In this document: one piece after another, positions 11,440-22,886 of the stretch
Position numbering within the stretch: the stretch's first letter is position 1
Layout of the letters: each line of letters opens with the position of its first letter
Assembly: GCF_016808335.1 (NCBI RefSeq)
Contig: NC_053149.1
Span: forward strand, 34,190,087 to 34,254,086
Source: Panicum virgatum
Taxonomy: Eukaryota > Streptophyta > Magnoliopsida > Poales > Poaceae
Direction of reading: 5' to 3'
Length of the DNA: 64,000 nt
The notes under the pieces: generated by a model
Seen by the model: only the letters and a program-made list of their open reading frames with translations
The model's database searches: none
What the model was told of the DNA's origin: nothing
Position numbers and translations under genes: made by a program

Positions 11440-14400
11440 TGTTGACATTTCTTAGCGCAATCACTAGGAATGGTTAATCCATAGCAACAATGCCAGAAAT
11501 GCATGTTGGCAGTCCTTAGTGCAATCACTAGAAATGACGGCGCTGAACCCATCCTAGCAACTGCACCCAAGGGGTGCCACTCTCGTGGTATAATCAATAC
11601 GATTACAGATGGATCTGCAAGCACACGGATGTACCGTTGTAGCATTTCACCCGGAGAGTAAGGGTATCGTCATTTATTTGTGTCCCAAAGGACGGCAGTG
11701 GCAAAGGTATTGTACTTAACATTAACCATGACATTGTGCCTTAAGCAATAGGCAATACTCTAACAGGGGTAAGTACAGATAAAGAATAAGCAAGGATAAT
11801 GCGACACAGCACACATCCATACTCCAAGAGGAAGGAATAAAGGAGAGAAACTATAAAACAAAGAACTACTCTATCCTACGTCAAGTCAACTGGAGCTTAG
11901 GCTATGTTAGGTGTCCTAGTGCTTCTATCCAAAGCTGGGGTTATGTTAGATCATGGTTAGGACTGCAGGTGCCAGGAAAATGGGATAGCAGGGAGAAAGT
12001 CCCGCACCGGAGTACATCCAGTCCCGTTACCTCTTTGCATGAACTCCTACACCAAACCCGAACGTCGAGGAGTACACTAAATGCAACACCGCTGTTACGC
12101 CGGACGGACACGGCTATCACCACCTGCCATCTACCCCAGTCACACCTTGGAGCACGGTCATATCCGAAGGATCCTGCATACCCGAGCACCACGCTCGTGT
12201 ATGAAGTCACTACTTTAGTGCCCCCAGGTCTCCCACCCTTCGGATGGACGAGTAAAACAATAGAGCAAGCCCGAAAGCACAATGAACCTCTATCCATACT
12301 CGGATCATCTGGCCTAACCAAGACCGTAGCATAACTTATGAACGAACTAAGCATGGATTGATAAACTATCAAGATAGTAAAGCAACCATGGCAAATCTCT
12401 ATATTATGAATAGAAGTCTGACAAGTCGAATACAAAGCCATACCAGGAGCCGAGGATTGCTCAATGACCCCGAGGACGACTTGCTCGCTAAAGAGAACTA
12501 GCCTAGCTCCACTATCTAGCTAAGAGGGCAAGAGAGAGGAGAGCCTTCTTGGAGAGAATGGAATGAAGTGTGTGTGTGAGGGGTGAGAGGGGGCCCTATT
12601 TATACTAGTGGAGGTCGGTTCCCGCCAAATGCATGTATGGAAGGTTGTTGGCGCTCCTTAAGTATCCATTTTATCCCCTATTTAACTTTGATAATGGCAT
12701 GAATTTAATATCAAAATCACTAACCATCCTAACCTCGGCCCGATTATTGGTCGTTTTCGCATTTGCACATATATTTTGGAGGTACTTCGTTTTTGCAGGT
12801 TTTTGACCAATTTTGGAGCATGAAATGACGAGGCCCATGATCACGCAATAACACGAAGAAAGACGAAGGCCAAAGCCCAAACAAAGGACCAAAGGCCATG
12901 ATGACTAGAAGCCCGTTCATGCACATCCACCCTCCAATGAAACCCAAAGGACAAAGCCCACAAGATGAGATCGAGATACTTCGGGGCTAAGTAATGCAAA
13001 TAGAGATTTAAGGAAGGATTCCCCGTCCTATCCTTTCCCTCGAAGAAATCTCGAAGATAACGACGTCCAACGGAGTGCAATCGTGAAAGGTATAAACTCC
13101 AAAAGACTCCAGAACACTTGGGGAGAAAGGAGGACGCGAGGCGGCAAGAAAATGGGCCAGGCCGGCCAGCCCAGGCCCTTTTCGGGGAGTCTCGGCCTCC
13201 CCTTCGACCTAGGGTTTCCTGAGGCTATTTAAAGACCCGTCCCCTAGGCTCACGCGAGGAGATCATTGGGGAGACGACACCAAGGAGCAGAGAAGATAGA
13301 GGGACACCTCTCGGAGAGCCGAGGGTCGTGCTAGTTGTCTAGGGGCTTCCCTAGCTGATGTGGGAACCTTGCAAGGAAGACCACGTCGGAGTTCTGGAGC
13401 TAGGATCATCAAGATCAAGGTAGGGCCCCGGTTGTGATCTTGTGATGTACAATCATTCATGGTGAAGTTACTTGTTATTCCGAATTTTTAGCGACCATGT
13501 TCTCTCTTTCGATTTCATTCTTTTCTTTGGGTTTGCTTCATCCTAGATCTATTATCGAGATAGATCGCTTAGCATGATCTTTTAGTCATGGTGGCTAGAG
13601 GTTCATGCGGAACTATCAAAGGGGGTTCGACTTGCTTCAGGGTGCTTTCATCCAAAGGTGGGCGTCGTGACAGGGCGTTGCTTTAGTAGATGGGGTATCG
13701 AAGGATCGGATTGGAGATTTTGGGTTTAAAGATGCTTTTCATTGAGATTCACATCTATCTTGCTTCACTACATCTGGCTTGAACTACAACATATGCATGA
13801 TCTAGGTGATCTAGATTGGTTATCTCTAACTTTCTCTCGCTACCTTCGGTGTTTACTGTTTTTAGTAGATTAGATTCATTTTACACCACCTCAACATAAA
13901 GGATTCTCTATGTTAGTAGATTGTTTCTTGTATCTTTGGTTTTGTGGATTAATAAACCTTGGGGGAATACTCTAAGGGAAAAGCTACACGATCCCTTGCG
14001 CTTGCGGTATATAAATTGGGGCGCTACGGAGCGTCAACAAAGGTAATCAGGAGACTTGGGGACGACTCCTCCTAGAAATGCACCTGGACGGGAGGCCGGC
14101 CAGGTTCGGCCGACCCAGGGGGTCGGCCGGCCCCACCTGGCCGCCTCTTGTCCTTATCCTTCTCTGGCAGGCTGACATGTGGGCCTTGGTATCTTTCCTT
14201 ATATGCATTATGCGTTGCGCGCCCGTTTGCTCTACTAGATGGGCCCTCCTTGTAAGTGGGTGACGCCGGACGCGATATTCTGCGTAGTTCTATGGCGTCT
14301 GCTGCGTGTTTTCGTCTTATTCCGCTCCTGCTCATCTGAAATGTACAAAACTCGAAAACAACTGTGGAGCAAGGTTAGTGATACAAATATGCAAGTAAGG

Positions 14401-14466
14401 CAAGCAGTTTTCCTTTATTATTGAGTATAGTTGACGGGTGAAAATGGCACTTAAGCACCGTCAACA
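11440..14466 (-). mobile_element. 3' LTR of element B, interrupted by solo LTR S1
   Basis: It runs from tgttgacatttcttagcgc at 11440 to caccgtcaaca ending at 14466. Without S1 and one copy of its duplication it is 1628 bp, against 1634 bp for the 5' LTR at 22887-24520. A minus-strand TATA box lies at plus 12597-12604. A GT microsatellite near 12570 differs in length from the other copy. A GC-rich patch at 14091-14154 holds ggtcggccggcccc. A plus-strand frame at 11969-12334 and the minus frame 11941-12441 are chance frames in the LTR. Confidence 0.85.
12646..14039 (+). mobile_element. S1: solo LTR in the B 3' LTR, target duplication AAGGT
   Basis: A 1394-bp insertion starting TGTTGGCGCTCC and ending GGAGCGTCAACA (nearly perfect inverted ends). 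It is flanked by AAGGT at 12641-12645 and 14040-14044. The uninterrupted B LTR at 24095 has a single AAGGT at the corresponding place. There is no internal region, PBS or second LTR, so it is a solo LTR left by LTR-LTR recombination. Its first bases (cttaagtatccatttt) resemble the start of the B LTR read on the minus strand (cttaagtgccatttt), so it is a related family in plus orientation. It includes gggccaggccggccagccc at 13154. Confidence 0.92.
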
Positions 14467-14476
14467 ACTCCCCCAA
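14467..14476 (-). promoter_or_regulatory. Polypurine tract of element B
   Basis: On the minus strand this reads TTGGGGGAGT, directly before the 3' LTR. It confirms the minus orientation of B. Confidence 0.75.
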
Positions 14477-14786
14477 GATAGCCCTTTGCTCGTCCCGAGC
14501 AAAGTTTTAGACTTAGGTTGTTGATCAAGAGTTGCTACAATATCGCATTCCTGACTTATGCCCAAGCCACAACCGAGTGTTCTTACCTTTATTCTGAATA
14601 AGTTGGCCTTATTCGCACCTTTTACCTTACTCCTGTGGGGCATATAGCATCATCCTCATCTTTGGCAGTTGAGGGTCAGAATGGCTTGTAGAGTACCACT
14701 TACCACTCCTTGTAGTAGGCCCTCCACTCCTCTTGGGATTGCTACTGTTGCTGCTCCAGGTTGCGGATCCTCTCGCCTATGTATCG

Positions 14787-17700
14787 CTACCAGTTTTGAG
14801 TTGACTCGATGTGCTGGCCCAGCGACTCGTCGATGTTGGTGGTGCGCATGTTCAGCTCGCCCACCTGCCGAGTCAGAGTGTCAAAACTTCTGGACGAAGC
14901 TGTACGTCGCAGGGGTCCGCTGGAGCTGGAACTGGTGGACCGGTGCCCTGAGTTCTGCCGTGCCCACTCAGTGGAGCTGGCACTCTGCCATGACGAACCT
15001 CCTGCCTCATATTGCTGTGGTTGAGGCTGAGGTTGCTGCTGCATGAATTCCTCCCTTCTGGCCCTGCTTCTTGTAACCCTGCCAGCAAGACCAGAAACAC
15101 TATGCCGGCGGCTCTCCTCTTGTGGAACAAGAGGGATGGTTAGCGAACGGCAGTTATACAAATGATACCCCGCATTTGGCAATAGGATTTCATTTGCATA
15201 ACCAAGTGAAAAGAAAATCAAGGAGTCATCCGGGCCTTTCTTGAGCGTGTGGCCTTGAACCAAGTACGCCTCATCGACCATAACACGGGGCTCCTCAATG
15301 AAGGGAATGGGGTTCCTGTCTAAGATTCTCATGTTTGATGCGATGCGGGTAACCAAAGAAGTGCATTCAATAGGACCCATCATCCGAAAATTTGTGAGCC
15401 ATTGCTTAAACATTGCTTGTGCGGGGGAGATTCGGATTTTCTTGACCATGGCGTATAATATCATCAACTCATCGTTCCGCACTGGTTGTGGATCATCTCT
15501 TGGAAAGAGAGTGATAGCCACCCACTTGTGCATCAAACGAAGTGTCTGTGACACCCTAGGTGTCTGCACAATAGTTGTGTATCTATTTTATGCATCATGT
15601 GCTTGAATTGCTTGAAAAAGGATCTTTTTGTAAATATAAAGGTTATATGTGTAATTATGATTTTATGCAAGGTCCTTTCTATAGTTTTGTTTGAATAGGA
15701 TGGGTGATTATAGCTTTTGTGGAGGGTGTTTTTGCAAAATATAGTGTAATCATTACTTGGCAGGAAAACTTTTATTTCAGCCAAGATTTGATGTGAAATT
15801 TCCTTGAAAAAGACAAAAGTCCATTAAATTGAAAATCCTTCCTATGTGTTCAAAATAACTCTTCAATCTTTTATCAAATCAATTTTTGCACAACATCAAA
15901 GTTGTAGATCTTGAAAAATTGAACAACTTTCATGTTGGGCACTTTTTCATTTGAGCCCTAGATTAAAAGTTATCCTTGTTTTATAGTTTGGTCCCTGGAA
16001 TTTTTGGAAATTGCGAACTGGTCCTTTTTTCTTCCACCTCCAGCCTGCCTCTCTGCTTCTCCTGCTGCCGCCGCTGTGCAGTGCCGCCGCCCGCCGTGGA
16101 GGGCCGCCCCCGAGCCACCTCCTGCTTCACGCTGGCGCCCACGCGTCACTCCCGACCTCCTCCACCGCTTCTTGCCCACGCGCTGGAGCCTCCCCTGCCT
16201 TGCCACGCAGCACAGAGCCGCCCGCCAGCCGCCACCTCGCCGTCGCCATGGCCCAGCCAAGACAGAGCCCGCCGCTCTCTCCTCTCGCGTGCAGCAGCAC
16301 TACAAATACCCCCACGAACCGTTCCCCTCACTCTTTCACTCATTCCTCGCTCCCAGACCTCAGAACGCCACCGCCGCTCCACCCCGAACGCCGGCGAGCT
16401 CAAGCCGCCATCGACCCGCCATTCTAGAGCCGCTCCGCCCATGCCAACCCCACCAACAGCTCCGCCGTGCCCTGGCGCAGCTCCCCCACCCCTTCTCCTC
16501 GAGCTTCCAAGCCACCCAAGGGTTCGACTCGGCCACCTCTCTGTTTTCCCCACCCTAAACCTCACCACCGGTGACCCCTCTCGCCGGATTTGGCGATCAA
16601 ACCACCGCCCCCCTCTCTGACCACCAGCCAGGGACCTCGGGTTGAAAGACACAAAAACCCAGGGGGTTATTTGAATAGCCAGTGACTCAAAGGAATAGTA
16701 GCAGCAAGGGCCCCTTTGTAATTTTTGTTGTAAACTTTGAAATCCCATAGAAATTCGTAGGAAATTCAGAAAAATGTAAACCTTGATGTTTTGGAATCCT
16801 TGGGAGTAGCTCTATGCAGTAGGATCATAATATGATAGGTGTTAGTTGAAAGTTTTTGCTGTAGAAGTAGATTTGTGTCACTAGGTATATGAAGACTAGT
16901 TATTTTATCTTTTTCTTAACTATTGCTTGAAGCCATGTCTTGCTGTGAAATTTTTGTGGTTAATTACTCATGTGAATATAGTATTTCTATAAAAATTTCG
17001 TAGTCAGTTCTCATGTTTAGATTTTTCTTTGATTTAATGTTTGTTAAGTAATCTTTAATCTTAATAAATAGTTCCCTTAGTTATAAAATCCTTATAATTT
17101 TTGTAGATCCTTTTTATAGTCATATATTGCTGTCTGTAAAATTTGAGCACCAGTTCATGACTAGAAGAGGACCTAAAAATGAATCTTTTTAAGCTGATGT
17201 CTGTTTTGTTTATTTTCTCCTAATTAATTATTTGCAAAATAAATCCTGAAAAATTTATAGTAGCTAAGTTGACTCTGTGTAGACTTACTGTTAAATTTTC
17301 AGCTTTTGATTTGCTCTGGTTTAACCTGAAGAATTCAATCTTGTTCTAGGAGTTTTCTGAATACATGATTTGTTTTGATTAAATAGCTGCATAAGTTGGT
17401 ATGAAATTTGCAGGGTAGGTCACCCTATTTAACTTCTGTTTAGTGTAATTTTTTGCTAAATTTATTACTCTTTGTGCTCTGAGTTGTTTATTTATTAGCA
17501 AACCATAGTTTACTTGTTATAGGAAACCACTACAACTTACTTTATAAAGTTAGTAAGCTTCTTTTGTGCCATTGATCATGATGCCTTGTGTAGTTAGATA
17601 TGTTGAGTTACTACTCTAAAAACGATTGCCCATGTGTGTTAATTTTGTTTGCTTAGCTTCACCACATCATGAGCGTGTTTATAATTTCATCTCTTGCATC

Positions 17701-20000
17701 ACATATAGATACGACTGCTTTATCGGACGGGACGTACGAGCTGATCCCGGATTTCGAAGGAGGTGATCTCGAAGTTCAAGTGAACACTGCTGTACTAACT
17801 GAAGCCCCGGACCAAAGTTCGGAAGAGCCCAGAGCTGAAATAGTTAGTGACTACCGAGAAGGCAAGCCCCGGACATAACCTATATTTCAAATTATTACCA
17901 TTTACTGTTATTATTTACTTGTGCATTTACAGTTCTTAGGATTTGAATTGAAACCCTAGATGCATGATCCTAGGAACCTATGTACTGAACACTAGACCTA
18001 AGTTCGAATAATTGCTAAGCTTATAGGACCGGTAAAAGTCGAGTGATTGCCTGTCACTCGTGAGCTCTATAGGAATTGCTTGTTTACTTTCTGTTATCAA
18101 TATAAGGATGACGGACGAGGTTGTGTTCGATATCATGACCTTATGTGAGACCTCGTCTGTGTTGATGAACTTGCTAAGGTCGCGGTGTGTGGTAGTGGTG
18201 GTTAAGTTTTTGAACGTACTAGCCACATGCCGTAAATAAGGTACGCGGTAAGCCTAGTAACCGATTGGACCGGGGAGTGGATATACCTGACACTCTCTCT
18301 TAGGGATAGGTTTTATTTTTATGTTGCGCAACACTGCGACTTCGAAGGACAAGGTTGGACCTTGGAGCCCTGTAGTCGGGGAGAGTGTTCCTATCCACAA
18401 GCCGGAAAGAAAGGCAAACGGTTGTTTGGGAACGACCCGACGGTGTTCCAAACGTGTGTGTTAGGTCTACCTGAACAGGTTAACAAATTTAATTCGAATC
18501 ATCTGCTTCTCACAGTTTGGGACTGCTTGATCCCTTTGCCACACAGAGTAATAAGGGCAACATTATGATATTCAATTTTGATGTTTGCTTAAAGATCTAC
18601 CATGATTTGATAGTAGTTGCTTACATAGAATAGTTAATCAACAAGAATCTTGGAAGCTAAAACTTGAAAGTAAGGACCTACTCTTTATTGCTTTTCAGCA
18701 AAAGGAAAACCAAAGCCTCACAAAAACCCGCATAGTCTAGTTAGGTGGGCTAAGTATACCCGTTGACGGTTAAGTCTTGCTGAGTATTAGAATACTCAGC
18801 CTTGCTGTTGAAACCCTTTTTCAGGTATGAGTTTTGAGGATCAGATCGCTAGCTTGACCTATCCCTGCTCTTTGCCTCCTGGCTGGTCCGTAGAGTGGGA
18901 GACGTCTTCGGCCGGCAATGACCCTGACGAGTGATACCATGCTTGGGCTAGCCTGGTATACTTTTGCGACGTGTTGTAGCCGCCGTGTGTTATCTTCCGC
19001 TGTTTAAACTCTGAATCTTTACACTTATGGCTTGTATAACTGTTTTACTAAATTAGGTTTTGTAATACTGGTTTGAACTGGTTTGTAATCACTACTTTGC
19101 CTGTGTTGTAAAATTGTGGTTGTAATATCTCTGGACTCGCCTTCGTGCGGGGTATGCTTGTTCGATCTGAGAACCGGTGGTTGTATCGGGACGTTACCCG
19201 ACAGACCAAGAATTGTTTCGTTTGAAGTGCGTTTGAGCCGGTGTTGCCTTTATGGTGATGGCCTGCGCACTTGAGCCGGGATAATTCATGTGGTTCTACC
19301 ACAGTGTCGGATTTTGAATTTCATTGCACTGAGGTGCAAACTTGCTATGAACAACTTGACCTGAAATCAAACCCCAAAACTCATGTCGATCAAAACCGCG
19401 GCAAGCTTTTGCAAGGGAAATCGGCAAGCGCGCGCTAAAACCAAGGAGGTGACTGAAATTTCTCCAATTAAAATAGCGTTCAACTCCAAAAAGTTGGAAA
19501 GAAACACCATCGACCACCTCCCGAAGAGTGCAAAGAAACTGGATGGTGAGGAGACGAGAACCATTCTCCTCAACGGGCACAAAACCATCCCATCCAACTG
19601 CATGCCAAACACGAGCGAAGTCAACGTCCATACCTATTTTTTCGAGAAGGTCTGGATCGAAGGCTCTAGTATGACCAAAGCTTCGATTCTTGATCATGGC
19701 GTAGGCTTGACACTCGCGGTCATCTTGCAAGTCGAGGTATGGTGCATCATCTTCATCTATCTCCATGTCCTCGGCTTGCGGTTTTGCAGCTTGCTCCTTG
19801 AACTGTTCTTCTTGTTCGTCTTGCTCATAATCCATTGTAGTCGGTGTTGGTGCAGGTTCGGGGGAATGATGAGAGCTCGACTCGCCCTGCGAACGGGACG
19901 AGCCCAACCTCGTCATCCTCTTGAGAGCTCCGGAAATTTTCCACCCTGCACCTCTCAGGCTTGCAACAAGAACGAACAAGAACGAATGAGAATAACTCAA
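14787..20000 (-). pseudogene. ATHILA ORF1-like protein of element B, cut in two by solo LTR S2
   Basis: The N-terminal part lies at 20000-19304 (minus) and the C-terminal part at 15546-14787. When S2 and one GTGTC copy are ignored, the frame passes through without a stop, for about 490 codons. The N-terminal part has an acidic, Glu/Asp/Gln-rich stretch followed by a folded region (FARVWHAVGWDGFVPVEENG). The C-terminal part continues with LMHKWVAITLFPRDD and ends in a Gln/Pro- and Ser-rich low-complexity tail. This matches the ATHILA ORF1 family of plant Ty3/gypsy elements as I remember it. It sits downstream of gag-protease where pol would normally be. Function unknown; element D has a related copy (59336-60754). 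Confidence 0.75.
15547..19303 (+). mobile_element. S2: 3.76-kb solo LTR, Tekay/Del-like, target duplication GTGTC
   Basis: It starts TGTGACACCCTAGG at 15547 and ends TTCTACCACA at 19303, flanked by GTGTC at 15542-15546 and 19304-19308. The interrupted ORF1 frame is restored exactly by removing it. It has no PBS, PPT or pol. A GC-rich patch (16020-16620) carries long chance frames and a likely core promoter near 16303 (ctacaaataccccc), giving plus orientation. Length and the TGTGACACC start fit Tekay/Del-clade LTRs, an assignment from memory. The frames at 15970-16748 and 17669-17878 are not supported as genes. Confidence 0.88.
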
Positions 20001-20014
20001 TTCGGGTTACGTTA

Positions 20015-20844
20015 GTGAAATGAAAATGAAACTCTTACCCAAAAGTTGTTCCTCCAAATATGTGATCAATCTTGCAGCAAAGAAATGAGAGAGAGAGATT
20101 TCTTGAAACCAAACTTGAGCCAAAATCCAATGGAAACCCGAGCAAGAATGTGTGAGAGGGAGTGTGAGTGAGTGTGTGAGTATGAGAGAGCTCAACACTC
20201 CTCTCGGCCCCTATTTAAAGAGAAGATGGCGCGTGCACCAGAGGAGAGGTAAGCCACAATGGCTATGGAGCCATTGGAGAAGGTGGGGCCCAGGAGCCAT
20301 TAGCCCTGGGTCGGCCGGCCCCAGGGTGGGCCCCCCTGGTGCCCACCTTCGGCCTGGTGCTTCCTCAACAGTTAAGTTCTTTGAAATTATGGTGCACGGC
20401 CAAAAGTTTGCTCGAAAAGATGTCCACATTATTTTTCCCAAAGGATTAAAAACTCAGAAAATATTTTTGATATTTTTTTTGTAAAAAGGGAAAAGTGATA
20501 GAAAAAATTCCAGCATGCAGAAAACAATTTTGAAAATTTCAAACATGCAGTGGAGAAAAACAAATAAGGTGCAACGAAAATGTTAAAAAGCGGCGAAAGC
20601 AAATATGAGATAAATACCAATTTACCTTTGGCAAGGGCGCGTCGTTTAAAGTCCGATGTGCACGACTTTTCTCCATCGTTCTTACCATTCGTCGGCTTGT
20701 CCTGGAGAACTGGACGAGGCCGAACTCTCGACCTTCCGCCACACCTTTTTTCCTTCTTCTCTCTTTTAGGTGCAGAGGGTCGTTGTTCTGGCTGGGGTTC
20801 TGGTGCACCCCAGAGTGCTTTCCCTTTACTGTCTTGTTGGATCA
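20015..20844. other. Spacer between gag-protease and ORF1 in element B
   Basis: The place where RT, RNase H and integrase would be in an autonomous element; no such motif is seen. It contains ccctgggtcggccggccccaggg (20304-20326), a GC-rich inverted repeat centred on GGCCGGCC, and a GA/GT-rich stretch near 20085-20190. Confidence 0.6.
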
Positions 20845-22587
20845 TTAAACATGCTCTTCCTTCTTCTTGAACCTGAAAAACATATCCTCCCTTCCGACAC
20901 GGAAACAGATTTCTCCCTTTCCAACATCGATCCTTGCCTTGGCAGACCTTAGAAAAGGTCGCCCAAGTACGAGGTCAACTCCGAGGTCGCCCTCCATATC
21001 CATTACCACAAAGTCGGCAAGGACGAAGGAGTATCGTACTCGTACGAAAACGTGTTCGGCTATCCCTTCGGGATACTGAATGGTTGAATCTGCAAGTTGT
21101 ACGAGCATAGTTGTTGGGGAAGGAGCAGGATATTCAAGTGCTTCATATATTACCTTGGGCATTATATTCACACTTGCCCCCATATCGCATAGGCATCGCT
21201 CGAAGTGTTTGATGTAGATCGAGCAGCTGATCATGGGGACCCCTGGATCCTCTTGCACCACTGCCACCATGCCATCCCAAACGTCGTTCCTTGGGGGATA
21301 GTACCTACCTGCATGGTTATTGCGTGGTGGCCTCCGGGATGAGTTACCCCGTCCGGTAGACACCATGCTGACATTTTCAACAGGAGACTCGGGTTGCCCC
21401 GGAATCTTCCCACTCTCAATAGCAGGTAACGAAGCAGCAATTTGTGCAAGCTGGGTTTCGATCATTTTGTTGAAACTTAACTGGTTTTTAAGAGTAGAAG
21501 ACAAAGTTTCAAGCTTAACATTTAAACTTTTCAGGGATTTGTCATTGGCCAAAAGCTTTTTATTTATATTTTCGTTGATTTTAACTTGGCCAAGAACAAG
21601 TTCTCTCAAGGGAGGTTGGTTTGAATTGAAATTTGAATTGAAAGAAGAGTTGTAATTATTACCTCCCTGAAAAGGTGGACGTGGCTGGTTCCACCCCTGA
21701 CCTCCTTGTTGTGGACGGTACCCGTTGTTGTTGTTGTTGAGGTAGGCGCAGTCTTCACGGATTTCGGGGTAGTCGTTCCCCAAGTGTCCTTCATTACCAC
21801 AGACTTCGCACGTGAAGTACGAACCCATGGCATAAACGGGATCATGGATCGGTTGTTTGCTCCCTTCCTCCATCTTCTTGATTAGGAGGTCCAGCTTCGC
21901 GGCAATCATATCCGTCTCTTTGACGGTATGCATGCCTTTGGTGTGGGGTTGGAGTCGTTCATCGCTCCACCCCTGATTGGAGACCATCTTCTCGACCAAT
22001 GCTTTGGATTTGGCTATGGTTAGGTGGAGGAAGGCTCCTCCAGCAGCGGCATCAATGTTGGCTCGAGATGTCATTGTGAGCCCATTGTAGAAGCTTTGCA
22101 GGACGAGCCACTCATCCATGCTATGATGAGGACAGCCCAGGATGTATTCCTGCAGCCTCTCCCAAGTTTCTGGGATGGATTCCATCCCTGTCTGCTGGAA
22201 ACTTGAAAGTCTCCTACGCAGGGCATTTGTTTTGCCCAGCGGGAAGAATTTTGCGAGGAACGCCTTGGAGCATTTGTCCCAGGTGTCGATGTCCTTTTCT
22301 TTACAAAACCACTGTTTCACCTTCCCCAGGAGGAAAAAGGGAAACAGACGAAGCTTGACAATGTCGACGGCGACACCCCGTATGACAACGGTGTCGCAGA
22401 GCTCCAGAAAATTCTGCAAATGTGCATTTGTGTCCTCATTTGGCTTGCCACAGAATGGGCTAGCCTGCACCATGTTGATGAGGCTTGATTTGAGCTCGAA
22501 GTTCACATCCCCGACATTGATGTTGGGGCCAGTGGCCACATTGTCGGTGGAGGGGACGGAGAACTCGCGGAGAGCCTTTTCAGCCAT
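20845..22587 (-). CDS. Gag-protease polyprotein of element B (Athila-like), intact 580 codons
   Basis: Minus-strand ATG at 22587, stop at 20845, no interruptions. The N-terminal half is the capsid-type gag region (INMVQASPFCGKPNEDTNAH, CPHHSMDEWLVLQSFYNGL, DAAAGGAF). A zinc-knuckle remnant follows near residue 270: CEVCGNEGHLGNDY, with Tyr in place of the last Cys. Then come an Asn-rich stretch, a coiled-coil-like segment and, near residue 465, the aspartic protease active site (LCDMGASVNIMPKVIYEAL; Met where Ser/Thr is usual). The flap-distal motif LVLGRPFLRSAKARIDV follows. It starts about 270 bases after the PBS, as expected for gag. No RT follows. Particle assembly and maturation are the inferred roles. 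Confidence 0.88.
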   Translation of the reverse strand: MAEKALREFSVPSTDNVATGPNINVGDVNFELKSSLINMVQASPFCGKPNEDTNAHLQNFLELCDTVVIRGVAVDIVKLRLFPFFLLGKVKQWFCKEKDIDTWDKCSKAFLAKFFPLGKTNALRRRLSSFQQTGMESIPETWERLQEYILGCPHHSMDEWLVLQSFYNGLTMTSRANIDAAAGGAFLHLTIAKSKALVEKMVSNQGWSDERLQPHTKGMHTVKETDMIAAKLDLLIKKMEEGSKQPIHDPVYAMGSYFTCEVCGNEGHLGNDYPEIREDCAYLNNNNNGYRPQQGGQGWNQPRPPFQGGNNYNSSFNSNFNSNQPPLRELVLGQVKINENINKKLLANDKSLKSLNVKLETLSSTLKNQLSFNKMIETQLAQIAASLPAIESGKIPGQPESPVENVSMVSTGRGNSSRRPPRNNHAGRYYPPRNDVWDGMVAVVQEDPGVPMISCSIYIKHFERCLCDMGASVNIMPKVIYEALEYPAPSPTTMLVQLADSTIQYPEGIAEHVFVRVRYSFVLADFVVMDMEGDLGVDLVLGRPFLRSAKARIDVGKGEICFRVGREDMFFRFKKKEEHV

Positions 22588-22860
22588 AGCCTCAAGAACG
22601 AGTGGTGCTTCCGAAATGGGTTCCTGTGCTAGGAGGATAGCGAGAGGAGGAACGACACGAGGTCATGTCCTTATCACGAGCCTCTCTGGATTGTCTGTGT
22701 AGTTTTCCGGCAGGGAGAAACTGGTCATACACTACCCCTGTCTTCTTTTCAAATCAAAAATAAAAGAAGACATAAAGTGACATTAGCCTGAAAGAGTAAA
22801 GACTATATCCTGAGTACAAGGTCTAAGTTAACATCAGCACAAATCTTTATTCATATGTCG
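22588..22860 (-). other. Leader of element B between PBS and gag
   Basis: Non-coding 5' leader on the minus strand. The frame immediately upstream of the gag ATG at 22587 is not needed to explain the start. No other feature seen. Confidence 0.5.
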
Positions 22861-22878
22861 CCCCCGGCAACGGCGCCA
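22861..22878 (-). promoter_or_regulatory. Primer-binding site of element B (tRNA-Asp type)
   Basis: On the minus strand this reads TGGCGCCGTTGCCGGGGG. It starts 8 bases inside the 5' LTR and matches the 3' end of plant tRNA-Asp including the CCA complement. tRNA-Asp priming is usual for Athila-type elements. Confidence 0.85.
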
Positions 22879-22886
22879 GAAATGGT

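Noticed and set aside
11941..12441. 166-codon minus frame, with an equivalent at 23388-23888
   Set aside because: Both copies are at the same place in the two LTRs of element B; no domain and no reason to translate an LTR segment.
12646..14039. Possible host gene or intron between two halves of the B LTR
   Set aside because: Exact AAGGT duplication and inverted LTR ends show it is a solo LTR.
15970..16748. Long overlapping frames on both strands (up to 214 codons)
   Set aside because: They lie in the GC-rich, Pro/Ala/Ser/Arg-biased promoter patch of solo LTR S2; several frames are open at once, which is a composition effect.
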